From Hafnia alvei (GTDB taxonomy: Bacteria; Pseudomonadota; Gammaproteobacteria; Enterobacterales; Enterobacteriaceae), in the NCBI RefSeq assembly GCF_900095695.1, contig NZ_FMIQ01000028.1, positions 1 through 64,000 of the forward strand: a stretch of DNA of 64,000 nt, given 5' to 3'. A model generated the notes under the pieces. The model made no database searches. It saw nothing but the letters and a program-made list of their open reading frames with translations, and was not told the DNA's origin. Positions 46,487 through 55,663 of this stretch are shown here, piece by piece (the first letter of the stretch is position 1; every line of letters starts with the position of its first letter). Position numbers and translations under genes: made by a program.

Positions 46487-47779
46487 ATGTCTGAAGATGT
46501 CTTTGACGCCATTATTGTTGGCGCTGGCCTGTCTGGCTGCGTTGCGGCGCTGGTACTGGCCCGGGAAGGCGCGAACGTATTGGTTATCGAGCGCGGTAAT
46601 CATGCGGGAGCCAAAAACGTCACCGGTGGTCGCCTGTATGCGCACAGTTTAGAACGCATCATTCCCGATTTTGCGGCCCATGCTCCCGTTGAGCGCCGCA
46701 TTACCCGCGAAAAAATATCGTTTCTTACCGACGACAGCGCGGTCACGTTGGATTACCACCATGCCAATGCGGCTGAACCGGCGCAGGACTCTTACTCGGT
46801 TTTGCGTAGTAAATTCGATCCATGGTTGATGGAACAGGCTGAAGCCGCCGGTGCTCAATTCGTACCTGGGATCCGCGTGGATAAACTTATCCAGCGCGAT
46901 GGCAAAGTGATCGGCGTTGAAGCCGATGGCGATATTTTAGAAGCCAACGTGGTGATCCTTGCCGAAGGCGTTAACGCGCTGCTGGCCGAACAACTGGGCA
47001 TGGTGCAAAAGCAGGTTTCTGCCAAGCATGTGGCCGTGGGAGTGAAAGAGCTGATTGAACTGCCGCGTGAACTGCTCGAAGCGCGCTTTAGCCTAACCGA
47101 GAACGAAGGTGCCGCATGGTTATTTGCCGGCACGCCGTCTAACGGCCTGATGGGCGGCGGCTTTCTGTATACCAACGGTGATTCGTTGTCTTTAGGCATC
47201 GTTGTTGGCCTCAGCCATATTGCCGATGCGGGAAAATCGGTGCCGCAGATGCTGGAAGATTTCAAACAGCATCCCACCGTTCGTCCATTAATTGCCGGCG
47301 GCAAAACCGTGGAATACGCCGCCCACGTAGTACCTGAAGCCGGAATTAATATGCAGCCCAAACTGGTGGGTAACGGCGTGCTTATCGCCGGTGACGCCGC
47401 GGGCATGTGCATGAATCTGGGATTCACCATCCGTGGAATGGATATGGCCATTGCCTCTGGTGAAGCGGCCGCACGCGCCGTACTGCAAGCCAAAGAGGCC
47501 AATAACTTTAGCGAGCAGGGATTAAACGCTTATCTCAAGCTGTTAGAGGAATTACCGGTCATGAAGGATTTACGCCACTACCGTAAAGTCCCCGCCATGC
47601 TGGAAAACCCGCGCATGTTTACCCAATACCCGCAAATGGTCGCCGACATCATGGCGGATATGTTCACCGTTAACGGCCAACCGCCACAGCCGATACGCAA
47701 AATGGTGATGCGTCATTGCAAAAAAATTGGCTATCTAAACCTGTTGAAAGACGGCATTAAAGGAGTGACCGCGCTATGA
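46487..47779 (+). CDS. fixC: Flavoprotein oxidoreductase FixC
   Basis: A 430-residue ETF-quinone-oxidoreductase-like flavoprotein. N-terminal dinucleotide fold DAIIVGAGLSGCVAALVLA, and C-terminal FAD motif GVLIAGDAAGMCMNLG. It transfers electrons in the anaerobic carnitine pathway. It overlaps fixX by four bases. Confidence 0.96.
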   Translation: MSEDVFDAIIVGAGLSGCVAALVLAREGANVLVIERGNHAGAKNVTGGRLYAHSLERIIPDFAAHAPVERRITREKISFLTDDSAVTLDYHHANAAEPAQDSYSVLRSKFDPWLMEQAEAAGAQFVPGIRVDKLIQRDGKVIGVEADGDILEANVVILAEGVNALLAEQLGMVQKQVSAKHVAVGVKELIELPRELLEARFSLTENEGAAWLFAGTPSNGLMGGGFLYTNGDSLSLGIVVGLSHIADAGKSVPQMLEDFKQHPTVRPLIAGGKTVEYAAHVVPEAGINMQPKLVGNGVLIAGDAAGMCMNLGFTIRGMDMAIASGEAAARAVLQAKEANNFSEQGLNAYLKLLEELPVMKDLRHYRKVPAMLENPRMFTQYPQMVADIMADMFTVNGQPPQPIRKMVMRHCKKIGYLNLLKDGIKGVTAL

Positions 47780-48096
47780 CTGCCCCCGTCAAATCCGCCA
47801 ATTCCCCCGGCAATGTTCCCGTTAACGTTGATGTGAAATTAGGCATTAACAAGTTTCACGTTGATGAAGGACATCCGCATATCATCATTCGCGAACACCC
47901 TGATATGGCGGCGTTTCACACCCTCACGCGGGCCTGTCCGGCGGGGCTGTACAAGCTCCAGCCTGATGGAACGATCCGCTTTGATTACGCGGGCTGCCTC
48001 GAATGCGGCACCTGCCGGATCCTGTGCCGTGATTCCGTTTTAGATGAGTGGAACTACCCGCGTGGCACCTTTGGCGTTGAATATCGCTACGGCTAA
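47776..48096 (+). CDS. fixX: Ferredoxin-like protein FixX
   Basis: A 106-residue ferredoxin-like protein. Cysteines occur in RACPAGLY, GCLECGTCRILC and the block ends in YPRGTFGVEYRYG, as in E. coli FixX (95). The N-terminus carries about 11 additional residues (MTAPVKSANSPGN). It overlaps the fixC stop, completing fixABCX. Confidence 0.95.
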   Translation: MTAPVKSANSPGNVPVNVDVKLGINKFHVDEGHPHIIIREHPDMAAFHTLTRACPAGLYKLQPDGTIRFDYAGCLECGTCRILCRDSVLDEWNYPRGTFGVEYRYG

Positions 48097-48209
48097 AAAT
48101 CGATATTCTGGCCTGCCCGTTTCTGTCCCTTTATTTACCCACTATAGCCACTTAGCTCTGCGATACATGTCAGAGCTAAGCAGCTATCAGGCTGATTAAA
48201 ACCATCATT

Positions 48210-49526
48210 ATGGAAAAATCCAAAAGGTTTGATGACATCAGTTTTACCCCGATCCACCGCAAAATCATGCTGTGGGGAAGCGGTGGCCCTTTTCTCGATG
48301 GCTACGTGCTGGTCATCATCGGTATTGCACTTGAACAACTGACTCCCGTGTTACAGCTTGACGCTCGCTGGGTGGGATTAGTTGGGATCGCAACGCTGGT
48401 TGGGCTGTTTATCGGCACATCATTGTTTGGCTACATTGCCGATATGCTTGGCCGTCGATTGATGTTTCTGATTGATATTATTGCCATCGGCGTTATCTCT
48501 GCCGCGACCATGTTTGTTACATCGCCGCTGGAGCTGGTGATCCTACGTTTTCTGATTGGTATTGTGATCGGCGCAGATTACCCCATCGCTACCTCGATGA
48601 TTGCCGAATTCTCCACCACGCGCCAGCGCGCCTTCACCATGGGGTTTATCGCCGCGATGTGGTACATCGGCGCAACCGCCGCCGACGTTGTGGGTTATCT
48701 GTTATATGACGTTGAAAACGGCTGGCGCTGGATGTTGGGCAGCGCGGTTATTCCGTGCATTATCATTTTGTTAGGACGTTTTGAACTGCCCGAATCTCCA
48801 CGCTGGCTAATTCGCAAAGGGCGTATTGAAGAGTGCCGTGCGCTGATGTTTAAGCTGTTTGGCGAACATGTGGTATTCGATGACGAAGCCCCGCAGGAGA
48901 CGCGTTATAGCCAGATTTTCACCCGCAGGCACCTAACATCGATTTTGTTCGTCGCCATTATTTGGACCTGTCAGGTGATACCGATGTTTGGTATCTACAC
49001 CTTCGGCCCACAAATTATCAGCCTGCTGGGGCTCAACGAAGGCAAAGAGGCCGTGCTCGGCAACGTGGTGATTAGCCTGTTCTTTCTGATTGGCTGCTTG
49101 CCAGCGATGTATTGGCTCAACAGCATCGGACGCCGTCCGTTGTTGATTGGTAGCTTTGCCATTATGACGCTCGCGCTCGCGGTACTAGGAATTATTCCAG
49201 ACCCTAGCATCACGCTGATTGTCTCAGCCTTTGCGCTTTATGCGTTTTTCTCAGGCGGCCCCGGCATTTTGCAATGGCTCTATCCGAACGAACTTTTCCC
49301 CACTCACATTCGCGCTTCTGCGGTGGGCGCTGCAATGTCACTCAGCCGAATCGGCACCGTGGTGTCAACGTATGCACTGCCGCTGTTTATGCAACAGCAC
49401 GGGATCGCGATGACGATGTTAGCCGGTGCGGGGATCTCGCTTTTTGGCATGGTCGTATCCGTATTTTTAGCGCCCGAAACACGCGATTTATCGCTGGATA
49501 AAACCAGCCAAATGGATCTGTATTAA
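48210..49526 (+). CDS. yaaU: MFS transporter YaaU
   Basis: A 438-residue sugar-porter-type MFS protein with 12 helices; family motifs GYIADMLGRRLMF in loop 2-3, PESPRWL and a C-terminal PETRDLSLD. It matches E. coli YaaU, which also lies right after fixX. The substrate is unknown; the position suggests export or import of a carnitine-pathway compound. Confidence 0.93.
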   Translation: MEKSKRFDDISFTPIHRKIMLWGSGGPFLDGYVLVIIGIALEQLTPVLQLDARWVGLVGIATLVGLFIGTSLFGYIADMLGRRLMFLIDIIAIGVISAATMFVTSPLELVILRFLIGIVIGADYPIATSMIAEFSTTRQRAFTMGFIAAMWYIGATAADVVGYLLYDVENGWRWMLGSAVIPCIIILLGRFELPESPRWLIRKGRIEECRALMFKLFGEHVVFDDEAPQETRYSQIFTRRHLTSILFVAIIWTCQVIPMFGIYTFGPQIISLLGLNEGKEAVLGNVVISLFFLIGCLPAMYWLNSIGRRPLLIGSFAIMTLALAVLGIIPDPSITLIVSAFALYAFFSGGPGILQWLYPNELFPTHIRASAVGAAMSLSRIGTVVSTYALPLFMQQHGIAMTMLAGAGISLFGMVVSVFLAPETRDLSLDKTSQMDLY

Positions 49527-49533
49527 AAATACT

Positions 49534-49566
49534 GGCGGGCAATCTAACCGACTGCCCGCCTTTTAC
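49534..49566 (+). terminator. Terminator after yaaU
   Basis: GGCGGGCA/TGCCCGCC with an 11-base loop followed by TTTTAC, 8 bases after the yaaU stop and in the convergent gap to aes. Confidence 0.85.
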
Positions 49567-49570
49567 TTGC

Positions 49571-50500
49571 CTATTTTTGTCCTGCTTCAAGCTGCTCGCA
49601 AAAATAGCGGGCACCGTCGCGCAACGCCCGATCGGCACTTTCCATCATGCGCGAATAATGCAAAAACGCATGCAACGTACCGGGATACATTTTATAGCGG
49701 CAAGATTGTTGGTGTTCAGAAAGCGTGCGGTGCAGCGCAATACTGTCGTCAATCAGCGGATCAAATTCTGCGGTGGCAATAAAACAGGCAGGCATATTAC
49801 GGCTAAGATCGTTATTAAACAGGCAGTAATAAGGTGACTCTTTATCGTGTTCATTCGCCAGATAAGCGTGTTGATACAGTTCAAGATCGGGCCCGGTTAA
49901 ACCGTCCCAGACTCCGCCATATAATCGACGGCTGGCAGAATCCTGTAATCCATAAAGTCCGTAATAAAGTAGAACGCCTTTGATATGACCACAGTCGATT
50001 TCGCGATCGCGCAGCCATAACGCCGTGGCTAGCGCCAACATCGCACCGGCAGAATCTCCGGCAAAGCCAATTGACTGCATATTGAGTTGATAATCCGCAG
50101 CACGCTGAGAAAAATGGCGACATACCGCAACCGTTTCTTCAATCGCCTGTGGAAAATGCGCTTCAGGTGAAAGCGTATAGTCAACGCCAATCACGGCGCA
50201 TCCCGTGTAATCGGCTAATAAACGCATAATACGGTCGTGGGTATCAAGATTACCGACAATAAACCCGCCGCCGTGTAAATAAAAGATCGTTGCCGCTGTT
50301 TCATGCTGTGGATAATATATTCTTACACCGATTTCTCCGTAAGAAGTGGCTATCTTTTCATGCAGGGCCTTAAACATTTTAGGCCCTTCCTCATTCCAAT
50401 ATTTTCGCTCCTCAATATAAGCTTGTCTAATCGTTGAATTATCAGCATCCGCTGCGATTGGTTTTGCATTTTCATACTGAACACGTAATACATCGCGCAT
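49571..50500 (-). CDS. aes: Acetyl esterase Aes
   Basis: A 309-residue hormone-sensitive-lipase-family alpha/beta hydrolase. The oxyanion motif [12 protein letters not shown], nucleophile [18 protein letters not shown] (Ser in GDSAG), acid FDPLIDD and base [11 protein letters not shown] are all present. Blocks such as [21 protein letters not shown] match E. coli Aes (319). Aes hydrolyses short acyl esters and represses MalT in E. coli. The N-terminus is shorter than in E. coli. Confidence 0.9.
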   Translation of the reverse strand: MRDVLRVQYENAKPIAADADNSTIRQAYIEERKYWNEEGPKMFKALHEKIATSYGEIGVRIYYPQHETAATIFYLHGGGFIVGNLDTHDRIMRLLADYTGCAVIGVDYTLSPEAHFPQAIEETVAVCRHFSQRAADYQLNMQSIGFAGDSAGAMLALATALWLRDREIDCGHIKGVLLYYGLYGLQDSASRRLYGGVWDGLTGPDLELYQHAYLANEHDKESPYYCLFNNDLSRNMPACFIATAEFDPLIDDSIALHRTLSEHQQSCRYKMYPGTLHAFLHYSRMMESADRALRDGARYFCEQLEAGQK

Positions 50501-51013
50501 CTCATGCGATATTATTTAAGGGACATTAATTTTATTTATTGGATTCATTACACTGCCTCATTAGCTATTTCATTCATGACAAAAACAGAGTTAGCGCCGC
50601 ATGGCATTAAGAAACAAAAAGCATGACAAACCAGATAGCTATGCCGCTAACAGCAAGCAAAAAGCACGCCAATGCGCACGGTTTCTCACGCATCTATGTG
50701 ATATTAAATTAATTATGTTTTTTATTATTTGAAATCAATAAATACGTCTTTATAAACATATTCTCAATCACAAAAACAAAGTAATACCATACAGCAGCAA
50801 AACATTATCACTACAATAAAACAACAATAAACGCGGTTACAATCCTTCGCAACAAATGAAATAAAATACATAGCGAAGGTGTAATTAGACAGGTATATTC
50901 AGATCAAACCATGATTATAAATGTGAATATGATCGCATATATTTAAGCTTATCCATTTATATGGTAAACAAATGCTAATCTGATAAAAATTGCTTTAATT
51001 AAAAGGTGAGTTT
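50501..51013. promoter_or_regulatory. aes-caiF divergent region with CRP site
   Basis: 512 AT-rich bases without a gene. TGTGAATATGATCGCA (50922-50937) matches the CRP consensus TGTGA-N6-TCACA in 9 of 10 positions, 77 bases before the caiF start and well placed for activation of a promoter near TATATGGT (about 50957). E. coli caiF is also CRP dependent. Confidence 0.65.
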
Positions 51014-51418
51014 ATGTGTAGAGAATACGTACCAGAGCCTTTGTATTTGTCCGTGGCGCGTTGGGCAATGCAACAACAACGTTGGATAAGCTCACGAGAG
51101 ATAGCCGATCAGTTTGATCTCACTCCGTGCAAAGCCATAAATCTTGTCTCTTATATTCTTTCTGCCGTTGATGAGATTGACTGCCAAACCAAAACCGTTC
51201 CGAATCAGCTAGAAGGCCGAGGTTGTCAGTGTCAGCGCATGATCCAAGTGGATCATATCGACGATAATATTGCTGAGCGGATTAAAAACGCGGTTAACGT
51301 TGATGGCGAAGAAAATGACTCAGAATCAATGCCCAGAATGCTGATCCCTGTTCCCCCTTCAGAGCTGAATCAGGAGCAAAAGTGGAAATGGATGCTGTCT
51401 AAATCACAAAGGAAATAA
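51014..51418 (+). CDS. caiF: Carnitine operon activator CaiF
   Basis: A 134-residue activator with the CaiF pattern: MCREYVPEPLYLSVARW, the DNA-binding helix ISSREIADQFDLTPCKAINL, VPNQLEGRGCQCQR with its three cysteines, and a C-terminal ELNQEQKWKWMLSKS. In E. coli CaiF (131) activates cai and fix in the presence of carnitine under anaerobiosis. Here the gene is separated from caiTABCD by fixABCX, yaaU and aes. AAAAGGTG precedes the ATG. Confidence 0.93.
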   Translation: MCREYVPEPLYLSVARWAMQQQRWISSREIADQFDLTPCKAINLVSYILSAVDEIDCQTKTVPNQLEGRGCQCQRMIQVDHIDDNIAERIKNAVNVDGEENDSESMPRMLIPVPPSELNQEQKWKWMLSKSQRK

Positions 51419-51460
51419 AACCGATATAACCGCCGTATTTCCAGTTGCCAGTATTTTTGC

Positions 51461-51500
51461 CGCGCTAAACACAGGGTTCGTTGCTCCTAGGTTTAGCGCG
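51461..51500. terminator. Hairpin between caiF and esterase gene
   Basis: CGCGCTAAAC and GTTTAGCGCG form a perfect 10-bp stem with a 20-base loop in the convergent gap. There is no T-run, so terminator function is uncertain. Confidence 0.4.
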
Positions 51501-51511
51501 CTTAATCATGC

Positions 51512-52429
51512 TTACGAACGCTCAAATAACAGACCCACAGCGATATCACTCATCACATTGCGCGCCGTTTGGCTTACACCTCCGAGCTGGAAAAATCCGT
51601 GGATCACGCCCAGATAGCGCTGCGCGCAACAGCATACGCCCTGCTCGGTGAGGCGTGCGAACAGCGCCTCACCCTCATCGCATAACGGATCGTATTCCGC
51701 AGTGATAATGTGCGTTGGCGGTAAGCCGTAGAAATCATTGCGCCACAGCGGGCTGACTTCAGGATGCTTAAGATCGATGTCTGGAAAATACGCCTCATAG
51801 CCGCTGAGCAGGGTTTCGCGGGTAATAATATAGTCGTCGCCGTTACGCTGGTAGCTATCAAAAGACGCCATGGCATCCAGCATCGGGTAAATCAGCAATA
51901 GCTTATGCGGCAACCAACGTTTCTCATCGCGCAGACGCAGCGCCGTGATTAGGGCAATATGCCCGCCCGCGCTATCGCCCGCTAACGTGATTTGTTCGCG
52001 ATCTACGCCTAAAAAATCTGCATGCTGCCAGACAAGCGTTGCAGCATGATGCGCGTCATCGTGCGCCGCAGGATAGACGTGCTCTGGTGCCAGTCGATAT
52101 TGCGTGGCAATCACTCGGCACCCGCTGTGATAGGCCAACTGGCGCAGCTGCTTTTCGTGGGTGGCAAAGCCACCGCTGATAAAACAGCCGCCGTGGTAAT
52201 AAATCACCGTTGGCATATTTCCATGAGCTCCCAGCGGAGAAATCACGCGCAACGTCATACCTTCCAGGCTTACGTCACGCACATCCACACGCGTTTCTTT
52301 TTCACCCGCCAATATCGTGCTGGCAACATAGCCCGCTCGCCGTTCAGCCACGGTTTGGCGACGAGACGATGGTCTGCCTGCCGCAATAAAATCGTTTACC
52401 AGTTCAGCAATGGCAGGTTCTAAAGGCAT
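51512..52429 (-). CDS. Alpha/beta hydrolase, hormone-sensitive lipase family
   Basis: A 305-residue esterase with YYHGGCFISGG (HGG oxyanion motif with Cys in place of Gly), nucleophile LAGDSAGGHIALI, acid EYDPLCDEGE and base VIHGFFQLGG. The frame is open 75 codons further upstream, but ATG 52429 has AAGGA 8 bases before it and gives the usual family N-terminus (MPLEPAIAELV). It is not an Aes orthologue; substrate unknown. Confidence 0.85.
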   Translation of the reverse strand: MPLEPAIAELVNDFIAAGRPSSRRQTVAERRAGYVASTILAGEKETRVDVRDVSLEGMTLRVISPLGAHGNMPTVIYYHGGCFISGGFATHEKQLRQLAYHSGCRVIATQYRLAPEHVYPAAHDDAHHAATLVWQHADFLGVDREQITLAGDSAGGHIALITALRLRDEKRWLPHKLLLIYPMLDAMASFDSYQRNGDDYIITRETLLSGYEAYFPDIDLKHPEVSPLWRNDFYGLPPTHIITAEYDPLCDEGEALFARLTEQGVCCCAQRYLGVIHGFFQLGGVSQTARNVMSDIAVGLLFERS

Positions 52430-52712
52430 ATCTATATCCTTGATATTTTTAATTCTGAGCCGTGAGGTGCGCGGCATTCTGTACTTGTTCGACGATAAAA
52501 TCTCGCAGCCAGCAATGAGCAGGATCGCGATGAGATCGCTCGTGCCACAAAAGCCACCGCCGCTGGGCGACACGATAACATGCTGTAAATCGCAAAACTG
52601 CGCAGGTGTTATAGCCTGTGACAGCGGTGGTTGCTTTCGTCGCTCGGTCAGCACATAACGTTCAGAAGGGAGGATTAATTATCCATTTGGCGTTCGAAGG
52701 CTTGAGTGAGAT

Positions 52713-53009
52713 CTAAATAGATCTCAATGTTTCAACTACTTTCGGATTTCTTTCTATTAGACATAGCATTCTTAGCGCGATACCACTCGGCACTCGGCGA
52801 TTTAGCTCCCAGCTTTGTATCGTTGCTGAGCTAGCACCAATCATTTTTGCAAACTCAGCCTGATTCATACCGATACTTTTGCGAATTGATTTCACATCAG
52901 GGATCGCGTGGCGGTGTACATTTTCTGGATTTACTGTCATCTCACCATTTTCGATAGCAACCATTTCATTAATGCTGCTAAGCAAATCATTAAACAATTT
53001 TTTTTCCAT
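52713..53009 (-). CDS. NadS-type antitoxin, HTH-XRE
   Basis: A 98-residue antitoxin. The C-terminal helix-turn-helix runs from IRKSIGMNQAEFAKMIGAS to IQSWELNRRVPSG and LIERNP, as in NadS-family antitoxins; the first 35 residues probably neutralise the toxin. It is second in the operon, 44 bases after the RelE-like toxin. Confidence 0.86.
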   Translation of the reverse strand: MEKKLFNDLLSSINEMVAIENGEMTVNPENVHRHAIPDVKSIRKSIGMNQAEFAKMIGASSATIQSWELNRRVPSGIALRMLCLIERNPKVVETLRSI

Positions 53010-53053
53010 AAACTTGCCTTTTTTATGAAGAGGTTACCAACCAATAGCAGCGG

Positions 53054-53377
53054 CTATTTCATATTTTGGATCGCATTTTTCAGTGCAGATTTTTGTTCCA
53101 GAGAAATGTCATTTTTCGCATTTTTCGGATAGGCCAGTAATAAATACAGCCTCCCACTCAAGGTTCTTACGTAGTAGATAATCCTTATACCACCGCGCTT
53201 TCCCATCCCGTAGCGGCACCAACGGAGCTTTTTACATCCGCCAGTATGGCTAATCGTGTCACCCTCTTCATGGTGCTCTAGTAGGTAGAGTTGAAGTGCC
53301 AGAAACTCATCGTCCTGCATTAGTTCTCTTCGCATCCTACTGAAAGTGGGAGTTTCGACAAACTCTAAATAATCCAT
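53054..53377 (-). CDS. RelE/ParE-superfamily toxin
   Basis: A 107-residue toxin of the RelE superfamily (NadS partner type). Typical blocks: FVETPTFSRMRRELM, GCKKLRWCRYGMGKRGGIRI with the basic residues for rRNA or mRNA contact, IIYYVRTLSGRLYLLLAYPK and the C-terminal KNDISLEQKSALKNAI. Full length and uninterrupted. A 13-base palindrome lies upstream (53410-53422). Confidence 0.87.
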   Translation of the reverse strand: MDYLEFVETPTFSRMRRELMQDDEFLALQLYLLEHHEEGDTISHTGGCKKLRWCRYGMGKRGGIRIIYYVRTLSGRLYLLLAYPKNAKNDISLEQKSALKNAIQNMK

Positions 53378-53409
53378 CTATACCGATCCATGTATGAACA
53401 AATAATATG

Positions 53410-53422
53410 CGTACTGAGTACG
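53410..53422. promoter_or_regulatory. Operator-like palindrome of the RelE/NadS operon
   Basis: CGTAC-TGA-GTACG, 33 bases upstream of the toxin start; likely binding site of the XRE antitoxin. Confidence 0.5.
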
Positions 53423-53559
53423 TAACACAACATAAATATATGCTGCATACTCTGCCTAGGCCGTGAGGCATCACATCAGTAGATGCATCCACCTCTACGT
53501 TATCTAGGCACATATTCTGAACTACTTTCCTTGGGCTACTCGCCCCAATTCCTGAGAGG

Positions 53560-53846
53560 TTGATTCCATATTTAAATACAAATTGCTGTAATTCTATCCA
53601 GCCTATTTCATTGGCTAAAACTCAGGCATATAGTCATCTGGCTGCGGCAAAATCCGTAGTTGGGATTGGAACCCTAAAAACTTTTAGCCCTGAAAAAGCT
53701 TGTACTTTTTCGGCACCGACGTGCACACTTCATTTGGTGGCGCAGGCGGGGAAACCGCAAGGTTAACCGGGTGCTAGAGGCCGGGGTTCCAAACCTGTCT
53801 GTACCATCACCAAACTTTGGAACCTTTGGTAATGGCGATAAATAAA
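53560..53846 (+). pseudogene. P4-phage Ash-like remnant
   Basis: The frame from 53560 encodes a 68-codon product whose middle, HLAAAKSVVGIGTLKTF, and tail, LHLVAQAGKP, resemble the Ash/host-inhibition ORFs of P4-like phages (typical AAAKS-AGIGTPK pattern). After a stop, a second frame continues with a RVLEAGVPNLSVPSP-like sequence to 53851. I interpret this as a degraded copy. The identification is from memory of the family. Function, if any, unknown. Confidence 0.4.
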
Positions 53847-53866
53847 CTCTAGTAGGAAACATCGTC

Positions 53867-54190
53867 ATGAACTTAATAAACCAAACGCCAAGCGACAACT
53901 CCATCACCATCTTCCGTTCCCTGATTTCTGATTTATCATTCGAGCAGTTCAGCGACACGCAGCTGTACGATATCAGCGGAATTGCCGCAGAATCCGCCGA
54001 AGGGTTGTGCCATGGATTATTGCATTTGAGTGAATCGCTAGAGAGTGGAAATCAAATCCCGCCAGAAAGTCTTGGCCAGATTGGCGCATGGCTGAAAGCC
54101 TCTGCACACGTGATCCCAGCAATGTTCGAACTGTATGAACAAGCCAATAACCGCTTATTTCAAATGCACAATGCGGACGGTGCTGAATAG
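53867..54190 (+). CDS. Small acidic helical protein, paralogue of the one at 11.2 kb
   Basis: A 107-residue acidic protein. Shared with the 96-residue protein at 11193: NSITIFRSLISDL, IAAESAEGLCHGLLHLSESL and PESLGQIGAWLKASAHVIPA-type blocks. AGGAAA lies 9 bases before the ATG. Directly downstream of a P4-like remnant, so probably phage- or island-derived. Function unknown. Confidence 0.68.
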   Translation: MNLINQTPSDNSITIFRSLISDLSFEQFSDTQLYDISGIAAESAEGLCHGLLHLSESLESGNQIPPESLGQIGAWLKASAHVIPAMFELYEQANNRLFQMHNADGAE

Positions 54191-54201
54191 CAGATAGAAA
54201 A

Positions 54202-54225
54202 AAGGGATAGCCATCGCTATCCCTT
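54202..54225 (-). terminator. Terminator of roxA (minus strand)
   Basis: AAGGGATAGC-CATC-GCTATCCCTT, a 10-bp stem, followed on the minus strand by TTTTCTATC. It is 105 bases after the roxA stop and also serves as a stop for plus-strand read-through. Confidence 0.65.
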
Positions 54226-54245
54226 CAGAAAACAAACATAGTCAG

Positions 54246-54293
54246 ATATTAGGGAGAGCGCCCCGCGGTGCGCTATGCCCGAGTATCTCGGTT
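54246..54293. repeat. Dispersed repeat family 2, copy 2
   Basis: ATATTAGGGAG followed by a 35-base block (54259-54293) matching 41116-41150 in 33 of 35 positions. It lies between the small-protein gene and roxA. Confidence 0.75.
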
Positions 54294-54329
54294 CAAAAGA
54301 CGACTGTTTTATCGTCTTTAAAGAGCCGA

Positions 54330-55454
54330 TTAATACTCATCAAAATACCAATAGCCCTGATTCACTAAATCAGTGAGCTCGGCCACAAAGGCTGGATTGT
54401 TCAGCGCGTCACCCAGCTCTTTTTTGCCTACGGTGGTGTAACGGCACAGCGCGTCAGCGGCTTTAGGCTCAGCGGCCTGCATTGGTTCGCTGTTAACAAA
54501 GAAGCTATCGCCAATGTTAAGCACGCGTAGACCGCTCAGGCGGGTTAAAACTTCATCGCCCAGCAGCGCATCAAGAATTTCATCAGGCTCATAAGCCGGT
54601 TCCGCAGGTGCGATATCCAGCTCATGGCGTGGCGTAGTCGCAAAACGGCCCAGCCACTGTTTGAAATCTTCCGGCTGGTTCAGCATCTCAATCATCATCC
54701 CGCGCAGGCGATCAACTTCATAATCTTCAATGCGGCCAACGTGATCGCGACAGGTCAAATCAGGATCGCTGTAGTGCTCGCCACCCAGATCGTTTTCCAG
54801 CGCATAGTCAGCAAAGCTGCTGATTAAATCTCTGCCGTTTGGCCCTCGGAAGCCAACAGAGTAGTTCATTGCAGTTTCATGGGTGAAACCATCGTGCGGG
54901 AAGCCCGGCGGAATATACAGAATATCGCCCGGTTCGAGATCTTCATCGATGATTGGCTCGAATGGATCCACGTGCAGCAGCGCTGGATGCGGGCAGAACT
55001 GGCGCATCGGCAATTTATCGCCCACGCGCCAACGACGGCTGCCCATACCTTGAATGATAAAGACATCGTACTGATCGATATGTGGCCCAACGCCGCCGCC
55101 CGGCACGGAGAAGGAGATCATCAGATCGTCTAAACGCCAGTCCGGCAACACACGGAACGGACGTACCAGCTCGGCAGATGGCGCATGCCAGTGGTTAACG
55201 GCCTGAGCCAGTAACGACCAGCCGGTTTCGCCCAAGCCATCAAAATCTTCGAAAGGCCCATTGCTGGCCTGCCACTCACCGTTTTTATGGCTAACCAAAC
55301 GGCTATCGACTTCCGGCTCCATCGCCAAACCCGCCAGCTCATCCGGCGTGATAGGATCAACAAAGTTTGGGAAGGCATTTTTTAATACAACTGGCTGTTT
55401 TTGCCAGTATTTTTCAAGGAATTCGGGCCAGTTAAGATTGAGTTGATAAGCCAT
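54330..55454 (-). CDS. roxA: Ribosomal protein L16 arginine 3-hydroxylase RoxA (YcfD)
   Basis: A 374-residue JmjC-type 2-oxoglutarate/Fe(II) oxygenase that hydroxylates an arginine of ribosomal protein uL16. The iron ligands sit exactly where expected: His125 and Asp127 in GGVGPHIDQYDVF, and His187 in PPGFPHDGF. The C-terminal winged-helix dimer/acidic tail is complete. Length equals E. coli YcfD (373). Single gene with its own terminator. Confidence 0.95.
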   Translation of the reverse strand: MAYQLNLNWPEFLEKYWQKQPVVLKNAFPNFVDPITPDELAGLAMEPEVDSRLVSHKNGEWQASNGPFEDFDGLGETGWSLLAQAVNHWHAPSAELVRPFRVLPDWRLDDLMISFSVPGGGVGPHIDQYDVFIIQGMGSRRWRVGDKLPMRQFCPHPALLHVDPFEPIIDEDLEPGDILYIPPGFPHDGFTHETAMNYSVGFRGPNGRDLISSFADYALENDLGGEHYSDPDLTCRDHVGRIEDYEVDRLRGMMIEMLNQPEDFKQWLGRFATTPRHELDIAPAEPAYEPDEILDALLGDEVLTRLSGLRVLNIGDSFFVNSEPMQAAEPKAADALCRYTTVGKKELGDALNNPAFVAELTDLVNQGYWYFDEY

Positions 55455-55604
55455 GCTTTCACACCAGTGAGAAGAAAAACGGGCTCGATTATAAAGAAGC
55501 TAAGCGTGGGGCTGCCTTGTCATTGGTCAAGGATAATGTTGAATAAGTCGAGAGGGGAAATCAGATAAGCGTTATTTAACAAACGGCCTAACAAACGGCT
55601 TAAT

Positions 55605-55640
55605 AAAAAACGGCGCGCCACACGCGGGTGTAACACGCCG
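55605..55640 (-). terminator. Terminator after gss
   Basis: On the minus strand, CGGCG...CGCCG with an inner ACAC/GTGT stem, followed by TTTTTTATT. It begins 24 bases after the gss stop. Confidence 0.75.
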
Positions 55641-55663
55641 ATAACGTCAGTTTTTAGCGTCGA

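Noticed and set aside
46855-47502. 215-codon minus-strand frame
   Set aside because: Antisense to fixC, which is strongly supported; no independent signals.
53674-53958. 94-codon minus-strand frame
   Set aside because: Antisense to the Ash-like remnant and the start of the small-protein gene; no ribosome-binding site.
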